A DNA stretch of 64,000 bases from DATFFO01 sp963772815 (GCA_963772815.1 CAVYYV010000005.1:310001-374000), one strand, 5' to 3'. Counted from the stretch's first letter, positions 44,113-54,034 are shown. Notes: generated by a model not told the origin, from the sequence alone. Numbers and translations are program-made.

Positions 44113-47100
44113 GTGAACCCTTATCAGCGCTATCTGCCCCGACTGGTTCGCTATTGGGACGAGGACGCGCCGGGCAACCTGCACCAGGCCATCGACGGAT
44201 CCATGGTGTTCGTCGACATCTCCGGATTCACCAAGATGTCGGAGCGCCTGGCTCGCCATGGCAAGGTGGGAGCGGAAGAGGTGACGGGTGTCATAGACGA
44301 CACCTTCGGGGAGCTCCTGCCGGAGGCCTACTCATTCGGGGCGAACCTCCTCAAATTCGGTGGTGACGCCCTGTTGCTGTTGTTCAACAAGGACGGTCAC
44401 GCCTCCAGAGCCGCTGCGGCCGCCTACGCCATGAGGGAAAAGCTGAAGGAGGTGGGCACCTTCCAGACCACGGCGGGACGGGTCTCGCTACGCATGTCCG
44501 TGGGTGTCCATTCCGGCAGCTTCGACTTCTACCTCGTAGGCGCATCGCACCGTGAGCTGATCCTGGCGGGGCCGGCGGCCACCAGGGTCGTGGAGATGGA
44601 AGGTGCCGCATCCGCCGGACAGATCCTCCTCAGCCCGGAGACCGCCGCATCGCTTTCCCCCGCGTCTCTCGGCGCTGAGAGCGGGCCGGGCACCCTCCTG
44701 CGGTCGCCGCCTGAGGTGGAGCGGTTGGAGTTCCGGGCAGCCTCCAGCCCCCCGCTAGATCTGGCCCAGTTCGTCCCAACCGGCCTGCGTGGAATCCTGG
44801 CCGAATCCAGCATCGAGCCGGAGCATCGTCCGGCTGCGGTTGCCTTTGTTCACTACACGGGGTTCGATCGCCTACGGACAGCCAATGACGGAGAGGCGAC
44901 CGCTGCAGTCCTTCAGGGATTGGTCCGTTCGGTGCAGGAGGCGGCCGATCGCCACGGGGTGACGTTCCTGGCGACAGACGTGGCACCCGACGGGGGCAAG
45001 TTCATACTCACTGCCGGTGTTCCCGAGAGAAGTGGCAACGACGAGGAGCGAATGCTGCTCGCCATGAGAGAGATAACCGACAACGGGCCCCTGGAATTCG
45101 CTCTCCAGATCGGGGTCAACTGGGGCCCGGTCTTCTCGGGGGCGGTGGGACCGGCGTATCGCCGGACCTACACCGTCATGGGCGACGTGGTGAATCTCGC
45201 CGCCCGTCTCATGGCCCAGGCTCCGGCCGGGGAGATCTACGCCACCCGTGCTGTGCTGGACGGCTCACGAACCACTTTTCAGCTGGCCTCCCCAAAACCA
45301 TTTCGGGTCAAGGGAAAGAAGTTGCCCATCCAGGCGCACTCGGTGGGTGACCCGGCGGGAAGTCGGGATACGACCCACCAAACCGATGTCGAGCTCATCG
45401 GCCGCCACGAGGAGCTGACGGCGCTCACTGCGATCTGGAAAGAGGTCGAGCGCGGAGCGGCCATGGTGGCCGAGGTCTCTGCCGAGGTGGGGATGGGCAA
45501 GAGCCGGCTGCTGGCGGAGTTCACCCACCGTGCCCGACCCGGTGCAATCGTTCGGGCGGAGTGCCGCCTGTATCAGAGGGCAACTCCCTACTTCCCGTTC
45601 CGGTCTCTCCTGTCAGGTCTGTGGGGTCTGAATGGCGAGGATCCGGCGGGGGACCTTGGGCGTCTGAGAAGCCTCATCAGGGCGAAGTCCCCCGAGCTCG
45701 AACCCTGGCTGGCACTCATCGGCGTGCCCGTGGGCCTGGATGTCGAAGAGTCGCCCGAGGTCATGGATCTGGAGAGTCAGTTTCGCCCCGGCCGCACCTT
45801 GTGGGCCGTTGCCAGCCTCATGCGAGCCACCATCGACGAGCCCACGCTGCTCGTGCTCGAGAACGCGCAATGGATGGACGATGTCTCCGCCGAGCTCCTC
45901 ACCGGATTGGTTACGACGATGGAGAGTGAGCCGTGGATGATCCTGATCACCCGCCGACCCGGCAAGGAGGGCTTCACCGCACCGGACTCGCCCGACCTCA
46001 CACGAATCGAGCTCTCACCACTCTCGTCCGAAGAAGCCACACTGTTGATTCTCGAGGCCACCGAAGACGCTCCGCTCCGCCCCAGGGATGTCGAGACCCT
46101 GGTCGAAAGGGCCGAAGGAAGGCCCTTCTTCCTCCTGGAGCTGCTCAAGGCGCTCCGCAGCGGCAGTGATGTGGAGGCTCTGCCCCACTCCGTGGAGGGT
46201 CTGATCGGTGCCCGCATCGACCAGCTCGCCCCCCAAGATCGCCACCTGCTGAGGCGACTGGCGGTACTCGGGCCCGGTTTCCAGATCGACCACACCGCCG
46301 CCGTTCTGACCGACGAGGAACGCCGACCGGGGTGGCGAGCAAGAGCGCTCGACCGCCTGAGTGAGTTCGTTTACCCGGAGAACTCGGGCTGGACCCAGTT
46401 CCGCAACACCCTCATCAGGGACATCGCATACGAGGGCCTTCCGTTCAAGACCCGTCTGGATCTCCACGCCAGGATCGGAGACTCGATACGGCTCGAGGCC
46501 GAGCCCCATCCGGAGTCGGAGGCCGAGCTCCTGTCTCTGCACTACTTCGAGGCAAGGAGATGGAGGGAAGCCTGGCGCTACTCCTTGCTGGCTGGGAACT
46601 CGGCCAAGAACGTGTTCGCCAACCTGGCAGCAGCCACCTTTTACAGACGGGCTCTGGCTTCCGGTCGCCATGTGGATCTGGAAGCCGACCAGCGTGCCGA
46701 GGTTGCCCAGCTGCTGGGTGATGTCCTCGAGCAAGCCGGGCTCTACGACGAGGCCCTCGACGCATACCGGCGGGCAGGAACGTGGGTCGACAAAGGAGGA
46801 CCGGAGCGAGCCGGCCTGTTGCTGAAACGAGCTCATGCGCGGATGAGGAAGGCCTCGTATGCCCAGGCTTTGCGTGATGCATCGGCCGGCCTTCGTCTTC
46901 TGGGCGACAAGCAATCCGTGGAGGCAGCCAGGCTCAGGGCCCAGCTGAGAGTGTTTCGCGCCACGGTTCGAATGGCACAACAACGGCCCAGAGAGTCCCT
47001 CGAGATAGCGGAGCGTGCTGCGGCCGACGCCCTGAAGGCGAGCGAGAAGGCCGCGCTCGCCCGGGCCTACGCCATCATGGACTGGGCCAACTTCGTCATG

Positions 47101-47907
47101 GGTAACCCCGAGCAGGCCACCCGCTCCCCCCAAGCCGTCGAGATCTACGAATCGCTGGGACTTCTCGACAAGGCGGCCGACGTGATCAACAACATGGGCG
47201 GCTTCTGCTTCTACCTGGGCGACTGGAAGGAAGCCACAGCCTGGGCCTCCAAGAGTCGGGACACCTATCTACGGGCGGGAAACGACGTCCAGGCGGCCAT
47301 GGTCGGATCCAACCTGGGCGAGTTGCTGGTCAGTCAGCGAAGGCTGGAGGAGGCCGAACAGATCCTGATCGACTCGGTGAGGATGCTCCGTGCGGCAGGA
47401 AACCAGGACGACGCCGTGAACGCAGAGCTGCAGATGGCCCGGCTGATCGCCAAGCGGGGCGAGATCGACCAGGCCGAGGAGCGATTTCGTCGGGTTCGCC
47501 ATGAAGCGCTCGAGTTGGGGCAGACTCAGATCGCCTACGAGGCTGCCCTCCATCTAGCCGAGTGTCACGTCGAACAGGATGACAATACGAGAGCCCTCGA
47601 CGAGATCACGGCAGCCCTCGAACGGGTCGACGAGGAAGCGGAATTCTTCGAGGCGAAGCGGGGGCGTATCGCCGCTGCGGCGATGCTGAACCTGGGTCGG
47701 GTAGACGAGGCGCGCGCCGAGCTGGATTCCGCCCTCGAGGCCGCCCTGGAGCTAGGTCTCGTCTACGACGAGGCCCTGATCAGGATCGATCGTCTCCAGA
47801 TGGCCAGGCGGTTGGGAGAGACGCCCGACCCCGAGGAGGCCGACGTTGCGATCCGCCTGCTCGACCGCTTGGGGATCGAGCAGGCGGTACCGGTTCCTCA
47901 GAGCTGA
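44113..47907 (+). CDS. tandem class III cyclase-STAND ATPase-TPR signalling protein
   Basis: 1264 residues. Two class III nucleotide cyclase domains: domain 1 (~28-175) has both metal aspartates (D35 in FVDISGF, D85 in KFGGDAL) and the substrate Lys81, but lacks the Asn/Arg pair (T157/E161). Domain 2 (~238-385) lacks the metals (H247, K296) but has the transition-state pair N361 and R365 (VNLAARL). Then a STAND-type AAA domain with Walker A AEVGMGKS (457-464) and Walker B LLVLENAQWMDD, and ~600 residues of TPR-like helices. GTG start, no RBS or -10 seen. Confidence 0.88.
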   Translation: MNPYQRYLPRLVRYWDEDAPGNLHQAIDGSMVFVDISGFTKMSERLARHGKVGAEEVTGVIDDTFGELLPEAYSFGANLLKFGGDALLLLFNKDGHASRAAAAAYAMREKLKEVGTFQTTAGRVSLRMSVGVHSGSFDFYLVGASHRELILAGPAATRVVEMEGAASAGQILLSPETAASLSPASLGAESGPGTLLRSPPEVERLEFRAASSPPLDLAQFVPTGLRGILAESSIEPEHRPAAVAFVHYTGFDRLRTANDGEATAAVLQGLVRSVQEAADRHGVTFLATDVAPDGGKFILTAGVPERSGNDEERMLLAMREITDNGPLEFALQIGVNWGPVFSGAVGPAYRRTYTVMGDVVNLAARLMAQAPAGEIYATRAVLDGSRTTFQLASPKPFRVKGKKLPIQAHSVGDPAGSRDTTHQTDVELIGRHEELTALTAIWKEVERGAAMVAEVSAEVGMGKSRLLAEFTHRARPGAIVRAECRLYQRATPYFPFRSLLSGLWGLNGEDPAGDLGRLRSLIRAKSPELEPWLALIGVPVGLDVEESPEVMDLESQFRPGRTLWAVASLMRATIDEPTLLVLENAQWMDDVSAELLTGLVTTMESEPWMILITRRPGKEGFTAPDSPDLTRIELSPLSSEEATLLILEATEDAPLRPRDVETLVERAEGRPFFLLELLKALRSGSDVEALPHSVEGLIGARIDQLAPQDRHLLRRLAVLGPGFQIDHTAAVLTDEERRPGWRARALDRLSEFVYPENSGWTQFRNTLIRDIAYEGLPFKTRLDLHARIGDSIRLEAEPHPESEAELLSLHYFEARRWREAWRYSLLAGNSAKNVFANLAAATFYRRALASGRHVDLEADQRAEVAQLLGDVLEQAGLYDEALDAYRRAGTWVDKGGPERAGLLLKRAHARMRKASYAQALRDASAGLRLLGDKQSVEAARLRAQLRVFRATVRMAQQRPRESLEIAERAAADALKASEKAALARAYAIMDWANFVMGNPEQATRSPQAVEIYESLGLLDKAADVINNMGGFCFYLGDWKEATAWASKSRDTYLRAGNDVQAAMVGSNLGELLVSQRRLEEAEQILIDSVRMLRAAGNQDDAVNAELQMARLIAKRGEIDQAEERFRRVRHEALELGQTQIAYEAALHLAECHVEQDDNTRALDEITAALERVDEEAEFFEAKRGRIAAAAMLNLGRVDEARAELDSALEAALELGLVYDEALIRIDRLQMARRLGETPDPEEADVAIRLLDRLGIEQAVPVPQS

Positions 47908-47914
47908 GCTCGGA

Positions 47915-49150
47915 TCACTTGAACCGCCAGTCGCCGAAGAACAAGACGTCCCAGGTGGTGATGCCGTCGTAATCCTGGACGACGGACACGATGCATCCCT
48001 GGTCGCCGGTGGGAATCACGGAAGCATCCTGGCTGGCGGCTGTCTTTTCTCCAGGAGTGTCCGTACAGGGGGGCATCTCCTTGAATTGCGTATAGCCGTC
48101 GCTCCCATCCGGGTCGTAATTGAGCACGGCATCGAACAACCCGGCCACGGGACGTTCGAAGGTGATGTCTGCCCGGTACAGAGCCACCTGGCTCGGGTCG
48201 CCCAGCTCGAAGGTCACCGTGTCCTCACCCGTCGCCGAATCGACCGCCTTCAGTGAGTAGGCCTTGGGAGTGCATGTCGGCCCATCGAGGTTCTGGTGCC
48301 GTGTGATGTTGGCGCTCGTATTCCCATTCGTCTTGAGCCCGGTGCTTTCGCCACAATCCAGGAAGCCGTCGAAGTCCGACAGGTAGAAGATCGTGTCGTT
48401 AGCCGGGTTGTTACCGAAGTCACCACTTCCCTCCAGAGACATCTCGCCGGCCAGAGGTTGAACCTTGATCCCGTCGAACGGACGCGCCGAATCGACCGTG
48501 ACCCGGCAGTTGTCCCGGCTGCCCGCATCTGGGCCAGAATCCGAGGCAATCCTGCAGTTGGCGATCGACTCGTCGATGCTCGTGCCAGGATCGTCGGTTT
48601 TCGCCAGAGCCGTGTACGGATCGCCCGACGACCCATCCACTCCAACACCGGGTACCACCTGAGCCCCGGATCGAACCTGGAAGGTGCCGGCCACCACGCT
48701 GCCCTGGTAGGCGGTGATCAGGATCTTGGCGTCGCCCTTCAGTTCGAGGTCAAGGTCGGCCATCGACGCGAGCGGAACACCCACGAGAGTGACGGTCAGA
48801 TTCTCGCTCGTGTCGATCCGACCACATGGCGTCCCCTGTGCCCCGCCCGACTTGACACCTATCCCGTCGTCCGACAGGCCCGGGCCCTTGGCATTACCCG
48901 TCACCTTCGCGTATGGCCCGGTGATGGTCAGCTCGCAGCGATTGGGGCTCGCGATCGTCTGCGGAGTGTGAACGCTGCCGTCGCCATCCGTGTAGACGAA
49001 CTGTCTTTGTCCGTCTGAGCCCAGATGCAGATGCAAGGTGCCGGCGTCGTTGGGCAGATGATCCCCCAGGGCGGGAATCATCGCAATCAACATCGCCAAA
49101 GCTGCCACAACTGACAGCGCCAGGTAGACGGGACGAGATCCTCTACGCAT
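47915..49150 (-). CDS. exported protein of unknown function
   Basis: 411 residues with an N-terminal signal or anchor (RRGSRPVYLALSVVAALAM ..., likely cut after ALG near residue 30). The mature part is Thr/Gly/Asp-rich and beta-like, with about eight cysteines (e.g. NRCELTI, TPCGRID, NCRIASD, NCRVTVD, LDCGEST, PTCTPKA) suggesting disulfides and an extracellular place. No family recognised. GGGAGG lies just upstream of the ATG. Convergent with the cyclase gene, 7 bp apart. Confidence 0.7.
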   Translation of the reverse strand: MRRGSRPVYLALSVVAALAMLIAMIPALGDHLPNDAGTLHLHLGSDGQRQFVYTDGDGSVHTPQTIASPNRCELTITGPYAKVTGNAKGPGLSDDGIGVKSGGAQGTPCGRIDTSENLTVTLVGVPLASMADLDLELKGDAKILITAYQGSVVAGTFQVRSGAQVVPGVGVDGSSGDPYTALAKTDDPGTSIDESIANCRIASDSGPDAGSRDNCRVTVDSARPFDGIKVQPLAGEMSLEGSGDFGNNPANDTIFYLSDFDGFLDCGESTGLKTNGNTSANITRHQNLDGPTCTPKAYSLKAVDSATGEDTVTFELGDPSQVALYRADITFERPVAGLFDAVLNYDPDGSDGYTQFKEMPPCTDTPGEKTAASQDASVIPTGDQGCIVSVVQDYDGITTWDVLFFGDWRFK

Positions 49151-49261
49151 TTGATGGCCTCCCAGACCCTCAGCCCACTGAAAGGGCAGACCGGGGGTCC
49201 GCCCTGTTACGAAGAGAACGGTACTCGCAGAACGAGGACTCTGCGCCGAATAGGGGCCCTC

Positions 49262-50908
49262 CTATCCCACCACTTCCAGATCCGCCCCGTACAACTCCAG
49301 GGTGCGAGCGGTTCGCCGCCACGAGGCGACGTTGTGGCCGGCGGCAGGGAGGATGCGGTAGGTCGCCCCTTCCACCCAGGTCGGGTAGGCGCGCACATTG
49401 CGCGCCACCCACCTGCCGTTCCGTGGGGCGAACTCGACGGTCATGATCACCCCGTCCTGGGTCTCGGGCAGGAAACGCTGCCCGGAGAGGACATTTCCCA
49501 GCCCGTAGAAGATGTACTCACCGTTCACCTCCTCGACCGGGGAGACGACGTGGGCGTGATGGCCCACCACCAGGTCGACGTCGGGCGAGGCGATCAGAGC
49601 CCGGGCCACCTCCTTCTGATAGGCGGTGGGCGCGGCCTGGTATTGCACACAGCAATGCATGCTCACCACCACCACGTCGGCCCCTTCCTCCCTGGCCCGG
49701 TGGGCCTCGGCCAGAATCTGGTCCAGGTCCAGCATCTGCACCAGCCACGGCTTGTCCTCCGGCAGCCGCAACCCGTTCAGCCACCAGGTGGCGGCGATAT
49801 GGGCCACCGTCACGTCGCCCACCCGATAGAGCGTGGCGTGACCCGCCTCGGACTCCGTGGTTGCCATCCCCGCCTGCAACAGGCCGGCGTCGTGTAATCC
49901 CTGCACCGTCGCCTCGATGCCACTTAGGCCCTGGTCCCAGGAGTGGTTCGATGCGGTCGAGCAGCCGTTGTAGCCGGCCTCGGCCAGGCCGTCGGCCACC
50001 TCGTGGGGGGTGTTGAAGCGGGGATAGCTCGAAAGGTCCCGGTCGGTGGCGGACAGGGGCGTCTCCAGGTGGCAGATGGCGACATCGACCGAGCCGATGA
50101 TGTGGGCTACTGGGGCGAACATGGGCCCGAAGTCATATGCCGCTCCGTAGGCGGCCGCCTTGCGCCATAGCTGGCTGTGGATCAACACGTCGCCCGTGAA
50201 TGCCATCGTCACAGTGGGTCGTGGCGGGGGCGACGCGGGAGTCAGGCCCAGGGCGCGGGAAAGGAACGACGCCATCTGGTCCCGCAGCACTGGCCGGGTA
50301 GGGCAAAACCGGTCGTCGGCGGGAGGGTTGCAGCCCTTGGTGATACCGGCTGTGGCCAGAGCCGCGATGTCTGCAGAGAACGGTGACTCCCCGTCGTCGA
50401 CGAACGGATCCTCTCCAGCCGGCGCCAGGTGGAGTGCCCGATTGAGGAAGGCGGCCATCTCTTGGCGCGTGACCACCCGATCTGGACAGAAGAGGTGTGG
50501 CCCGCAGCCACGGGTGATTCCGGCCACGGCAATCGCCTCGATATCTGACTCGAATATCGAACCGTCGTCGTCGGTGAACGTGTCACCGTGGGCCGCCGGC
50601 AGATGCAGAGCACGAGCGAGGAAAGCCGCCATCTGGCCCCGGGTGACCGAATCCGCCGGACAGTAGAGGTCGGCCTCTCTACAGCCGCGGGTGATTCCGG
50701 CAACCACGATCGCTTCAATGGCGCCTTCATGGACGTCTCCGTCGTCATCGAAGAAGGTCCCTCCCGGGCTCGAGGGCGAGGGGAAAACGATCGCGCCGTC
50801 AGCAGCCGACGCCACTGCGGCTGCGTTGGGGCTGATCAGATCTATCCCCTCAGTTCCGCTCCCGGCGACGGCAACGAAGAGCGCGAGGACCATTGTTGCC
50901 GGGCCCAT
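49262..50908 (-). CDS. CapA-like metallophosphatase with three S-layer-like repeats
   Basis: 548 residues. Short signal peptide (VLALFVAVAGSG), three ~60-residue repeats with the pattern FxDDD...EAIxVAGITRGC...FCP...VTRxQMAxFLxRALHL, then a CapA/PgsA-type calcineurin-like domain: VTMAFTGDVLIH, CHLETPLS, NHSWDQG, SMHCCVQYQ, VVGHHAHVVSPVEEVNG. The repeats likely bind it to the cell wall and the enzyme domain may act on a surface polymer. ATG at 50908 (CACACT 6 nt upstream) preferred to ATG 50947, which lies on the divergent promoter. Confidence 0.82.
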   Translation of the reverse strand: MGPATMVLALFVAVAGSGTEGIDLISPNAAAVASAADGAIVFPSPSSPGGTFFDDDGDVHEGAIEAIVVAGITRGCREADLYCPADSVTRGQMAAFLARALHLPAAHGDTFTDDDGSIFESDIEAIAVAGITRGCGPHLFCPDRVVTRQEMAAFLNRALHLAPAGEDPFVDDGESPFSADIAALATAGITKGCNPPADDRFCPTRPVLRDQMASFLSRALGLTPASPPPRPTVTMAFTGDVLIHSQLWRKAAAYGAAYDFGPMFAPVAHIIGSVDVAICHLETPLSATDRDLSSYPRFNTPHEVADGLAEAGYNGCSTASNHSWDQGLSGIEATVQGLHDAGLLQAGMATTESEAGHATLYRVGDVTVAHIAATWWLNGLRLPEDKPWLVQMLDLDQILAEAHRAREEGADVVVVSMHCCVQYQAAPTAYQKEVARALIASPDVDLVVGHHAHVVSPVEEVNGEYIFYGLGNVLSGQRFLPETQDGVIMTVEFAPRNGRWVARNVRAYPTWVEGATYRILPAAGHNVASWRRTARTLELYGADLEVVG

Positions 50909-50944
50909 TACAGGAGTGTGGCACGGGGCGAAGATCCGAGCGGG

Positions 50945-50950
50945 CATAAT
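50945..50950 (+). promoter_or_regulatory. -10 box CATAAT, leaderless start
   Basis: CATAAT lies 9 nt before the ATG at 50960. Confidence 0.45.
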
Positions 50951-50959
50951 GGCGGCCAA

Positions 50960-51229
50960 ATGGACAGCTACTCGGGACCGGCTCGCATCCTCGACTCCAA
51001 CGGGATACTGCTGACCGTGGGCAGCGTCGAACTCGAATCCAAGCCCGAGACCCGCTCCTGGGGCGGCCTCCTGAGGGTGATCGCCCACACGGGTGTGGCG
51101 GGCAAGGCGCTGAGCATCAAGCTCGACCTCGGGCAGGGGAGAGTCGGTGATGCCGCCCTGGATCCCCTGTCACAGGAAGACGGGGTGGCCTTCTCCGAGG
51201 TAGCCGGGATCGGCCCCCAGCCATTCTGA
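50960..51229 (+). CDS. short hypothetical protein
   Basis: 89 residues, no signal or membrane segment; predicted beta (ILDSNGILLTVGSVELES, SWGGLLRVIAHTG, LSIKLDLGQGRVGDAAL) and possibly a small barrel. No family recognised. The CATAAT box just upstream and the lack of any other reading favour a real gene. Convergent with kynureninase. Confidence 0.6.
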   Translation: MDSYSGPARILDSNGILLTVGSVELESKPETRSWGGLLRVIAHTGVAGKALSIKLDLGQGRVGDAALDPLSQEDGVAFSEVAGIGPQPF

Positions 51230-51252
51230 GCTTCGTCGCCCTCTGCTCTCCT

Positions 51253-52467
51253 CTAAGCCACCGGACCGGCAGGCGAGATCGCTTTCCGCCACTCCTCCCG
51301 GTTCATCACCTGCCTCAACTCCTGTACCGCATCCCACACGTCCACGTGCCGCTGGAAAGAGGGACCTAGCCCGAAACGCAACAAATTGGGAGGCCGGACA
51401 TCGCCGATGACCCCCCGAGCGATGAGGGCAGACATGATGGCGGAAGCCTCATCGTGAGCGAGACTGACGTGGCTGCCCCTCCCGGCCACCTCCCTGGGCG
51501 TGACGACCTCGAACTCGGGAAGCAAATCGTCCACCATGTCGATGAAGTTGGCCGTCAACAGCTCGGACTTGGCGCGGAGCTGAGCTGTTTCCACATCGGC
51601 GAAAGTGTCCAGGGCTGAGTCGAGCGCCGCCATCGAAAGGATCGGCTGGGTGCCCACCAGGGCCCGTCTGCGCCCAACGGCAGGCTCGAAGTTCTGGCTC
51701 ATGGCGAAGGGGTCGACGTGCCCCCACCAGCCGGCCACTGGGTTGACAAATTGCTCCCAGAGATCAGGGCGGACATAGGTGAAGGCCGGCGCTCCCGGGC
51801 CCCCGTTCAGGTACTTGTAGCCACAGCCGACTGCCATATCGGCTTCACCAAGGTCCAGATCCATCGCTCCCACCGAGTGAGAAAGGTCCCACACCACGAC
51901 TGCTCCGACTTCGTGTGCGGCATTCGTGATCGTATCGAGGTCGTGACGGCGACCGCTCCGGTAGTCGACGTGGGTGAGCGAGACCACCGCCACCGACTCG
52001 TCCAATCCGCCTACGACCTGATCGGGCTCCGCAACCCTCAGCCGCCGGTTGGTCTGAGAGGCGATGGCCCCCATCGTGTAGATGTCGGTGGGGAAGTTTC
52101 CCGAGTCCGTGACGATGGTCGGTCGGTCCGGCCGCATCCGGGCGGCGGCGGAGACGGCCTTATAGATGGCCACGGTGGTCGTGTCGGCGGCTATCACGGA
52201 GCCGGGCACTGCGCCGATCAGCGGGGCGATCTTGTCACCGACTCGCTCGGCCAGCCTCCACCAACCGTTCTTGCTCCAAGAGGTGATGAGGTCGTCACCC
52301 CATTGGCGCAGAACCAGGTCCTCGACCACCTCGGGCACGTGTTTGGGGAGGGGGCCGAGGGAATTTCCGTCGAGGTAGACGACGCCTTCGGGGAGGTTGA
52401 ACCGGGCCACCAGGAAAGCAAGCGGGTCGGCCTCGTCGAGTGCCTCGAAATGGGTGCGGTCGAGCAT
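51253..52467 (-). CDS. kynU: kynureninase
   Basis: 404 residues. Begins FEALDEADPLAFLVARFNLP and YLDGNSLGPLP, the family signature; PLP is bound through Lys in GCGYKYLNGGPGAPAF, with DLSHSVGAMD and WWGHVDPFAM substrate-site segments. Cleaves kynurenine or 3-hydroxykynurenine to (hydroxy)anthranilate and alanine. No other kynurenine-pathway gene is in the window. The ATG at 52467 is supported by TAGCTT 8 nt upstream; an in-frame extension to 52551 looks non-coding. Confidence 0.93.
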   Translation of the reverse strand: MLDRTHFEALDEADPLAFLVARFNLPEGVVYLDGNSLGPLPKHVPEVVEDLVLRQWGDDLITSWSKNGWWRLAERVGDKIAPLIGAVPGSVIAADTTTVAIYKAVSAAARMRPDRPTIVTDSGNFPTDIYTMGAIASQTNRRLRVAEPDQVVGGLDESVAVVSLTHVDYRSGRRHDLDTITNAAHEVGAVVVWDLSHSVGAMDLDLGEADMAVGCGYKYLNGGPGAPAFTYVRPDLWEQFVNPVAGWWGHVDPFAMSQNFEPAVGRRRALVGTQPILSMAALDSALDTFADVETAQLRAKSELLTANFIDMVDDLLPEFEVVTPREVAGRGSHVSLAHDEASAIMSALIARGVIGDVRPPNLLRFGLGPSFQRHVDVWDAVQELRQVMNREEWRKAISPAGPVA

Positions 52468-52475
52468 CGCCCGCC

Positions 52476-52481
52476 AAGCTA
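52476..52481 (-). promoter_or_regulatory. -10 box TAGCTT, leaderless start
   Basis: TAGCTT on the minus strand lies 8 nt before the kynU ATG at 52467. Confidence 0.5.
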
Positions 52482-52822
52482 GTGGTCCGTCGCTCAACTG
52501 TGGTGCACGTAGCTCCGAGTCATCGGTGTCATCTGGCAAGGAGAAGGGCACAGTCGCAGCCGGGGAGCCGCAGCGAGCACCTCGACACAGCCAGGCGCGT
52601 CGAGGGCCGGAGACACCGCGCCATCATTTGGGCGACGCACCACCAGCGGTCGGTGCCGGGCCGAACCATCCCGGCGATGGATCACTGAGGCTTTGCTCGG
52701 CTTCCGTGGGAGCGCTCCCGGGTGAGGATCGAATCAATTCCCGCTTCAACCGACCCGGCGCCAGGCAGCTGGTTAGTGTGCGATTGCCCCCCCGGCCACA
52801 GAGACGAGTAGGAGGAAGCTCA
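52482..52822. promoter_or_regulatory. 341-bp gap between kynU and dctP, with LacI-type box
   Basis: No convincing gene. It contains the perfect palindrome GGGAGCGCTCCC (52708-52719), one base from the TGGGAGCGCTCCCA box bound by CebR-type LacI regulators, then TAGTGT (52774-52779) as a possible -10 and an AGGAGG just before dctP. The 100 bp nearest kynU show nothing further. Confidence 0.5.
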
Positions 52823-54010
52823 ATGGACCGGCGCGAATTTCTCAAGACGGCAGGATTTGGAGCTGCCGGAATCGCAGGTGCGGCTTTGCTGGCCGCCTGC
52901 CAGACCGAAGGCGGGACGGTGGCGACTACCGGTGGTGCGACGGGCGGGACGGGCGCTCCTGCCACCACCGGCAACCCCGATCTCGACACCGCCCTCCAGG
53001 CAACAGATCTGCCAGAGGTCAGCTGGAACCTGGCCACGAGCTGGCCCACCAACCTGGACACCATCTTCGGCGGCGCCACCACCTTCGCCGATCGGGTGAG
53101 TGCCATGACCGGCGGCCGGTTCACCATCGACGCCCGGGCAGGCGGGGAACTGGTGCCCCCTCTGGAGGTCCTCCAGTCCGTCCAACAGGGTGCCGTCGAC
53201 GCCGGGCACACCGCCTCGTACTACTACCTGGGCCTCGGCCAATGGCTGGCTTTCGGGACTGCGTTGCCGTTCGGCCTCACCGCCCGCCAGCAAAATGCGT
53301 GGCTGTATTACGGAGGCGGCCTGGACATGCTCCAGCAGCTCTATGCCGAGAGGTTCAACGTCATCCAGTTCCCGGCCGGGAACACGGGCGTACAGATGGG
53401 CGGGTGGTTCAACAAGGAGATCAAGAGCCTGGCCGACATCCAGGGTCTCCGCTTCCGTATCCCAGGTCTGGGAGGGTCGGTGATGGACAAGCTCGGCGCA
53501 GCCGTGCAGGTGATCGCCGGCGGTGAGATATTCCAGTCGCTTCAGACCGGTGCCATCGACGCCGCCGAGTGGGTTGGCCCCTACGACGACACCAAGCTCG
53601 AGTTCCAGACCGTGGCCAAGTACTACTACTACCCCGGATGGTGGGAGCCGGGTCCGACCCTGGAAGTCCAGATCGGGCTCGACAAGTGGAATGCCCTCCC
53701 CGAGGAGTACCAGGAAGTGGTCAAGTCGGCCGCCGCCCACGCCAATGTCGACATGATGGCGTCTTACGACGCCAAGAACCCGGTTGCCTTCAACGACCTC
53801 GTGAACGGATCGGACGTGCAGGTCCTGCCCTTCCCCGAGGACGTGATGCAGGCGGCCGAGCAAGCAGCCTTCGAGATCTACGACCAGAACGCTGCTGACG
53901 ATGCCGACTTCAAGTCGATCTTCGACTCCTGGAAGCCTTTCCGGGATTCAGCCAACGCCTGGTTCAAGATCGCCGAGGCGGGCTTCGTGAATTACGAGCC
54001 TCAGGTGTAA
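52823..54010 (+). CDS. dctP: TRAP transporter substrate-binding lipoprotein, DctP type
   Basis: 395 residues. Twin-arginine plus lipobox signal: MDRREFLKTAGFGAAGIAGA then LLAACQ (Cys ~27), followed by a Gly/Thr linker. The mature domain is a DctP-family binding protein; WFNKEIKSLADIQGLRFRIPG, with its conserved Arg that holds a carboxylate, and the AAEWVGPYDD segment resemble the keto-acid binder TakP. GAGTAGGAGGAAG precedes the ATG. The membrane subunits lie convergently at 54088-56076, an unusual layout. Confidence 0.9.
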   Translation: MDRREFLKTAGFGAAGIAGAALLAACQTEGGTVATTGGATGGTGAPATTGNPDLDTALQATDLPEVSWNLATSWPTNLDTIFGGATTFADRVSAMTGGRFTIDARAGGELVPPLEVLQSVQQGAVDAGHTASYYYLGLGQWLAFGTALPFGLTARQQNAWLYYGGGLDMLQQLYAERFNVIQFPAGNTGVQMGGWFNKEIKSLADIQGLRFRIPGLGGSVMDKLGAAVQVIAGGEIFQSLQTGAIDAAEWVGPYDDTKLEFQTVAKYYYYPGWWEPGPTLEVQIGLDKWNALPEEYQEVVKSAAAHANVDMMASYDAKNPVAFNDLVNGSDVQVLPFPEDVMQAAEQAAFEIYDQNAADDADFKSIFDSWKPFRDSANAWFKIAEAGFVNYEPQV

Positions 54011-54034
54011 GGACAACATCTACCAAAGCCAGAG

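Noticed and set aside
52482..52822. possible tRNA in the kynU-dctP gap
   Set aside because: GATCGAATC and GCTGGTTAG occur but in the wrong order and no cloverleaf can be drawn.
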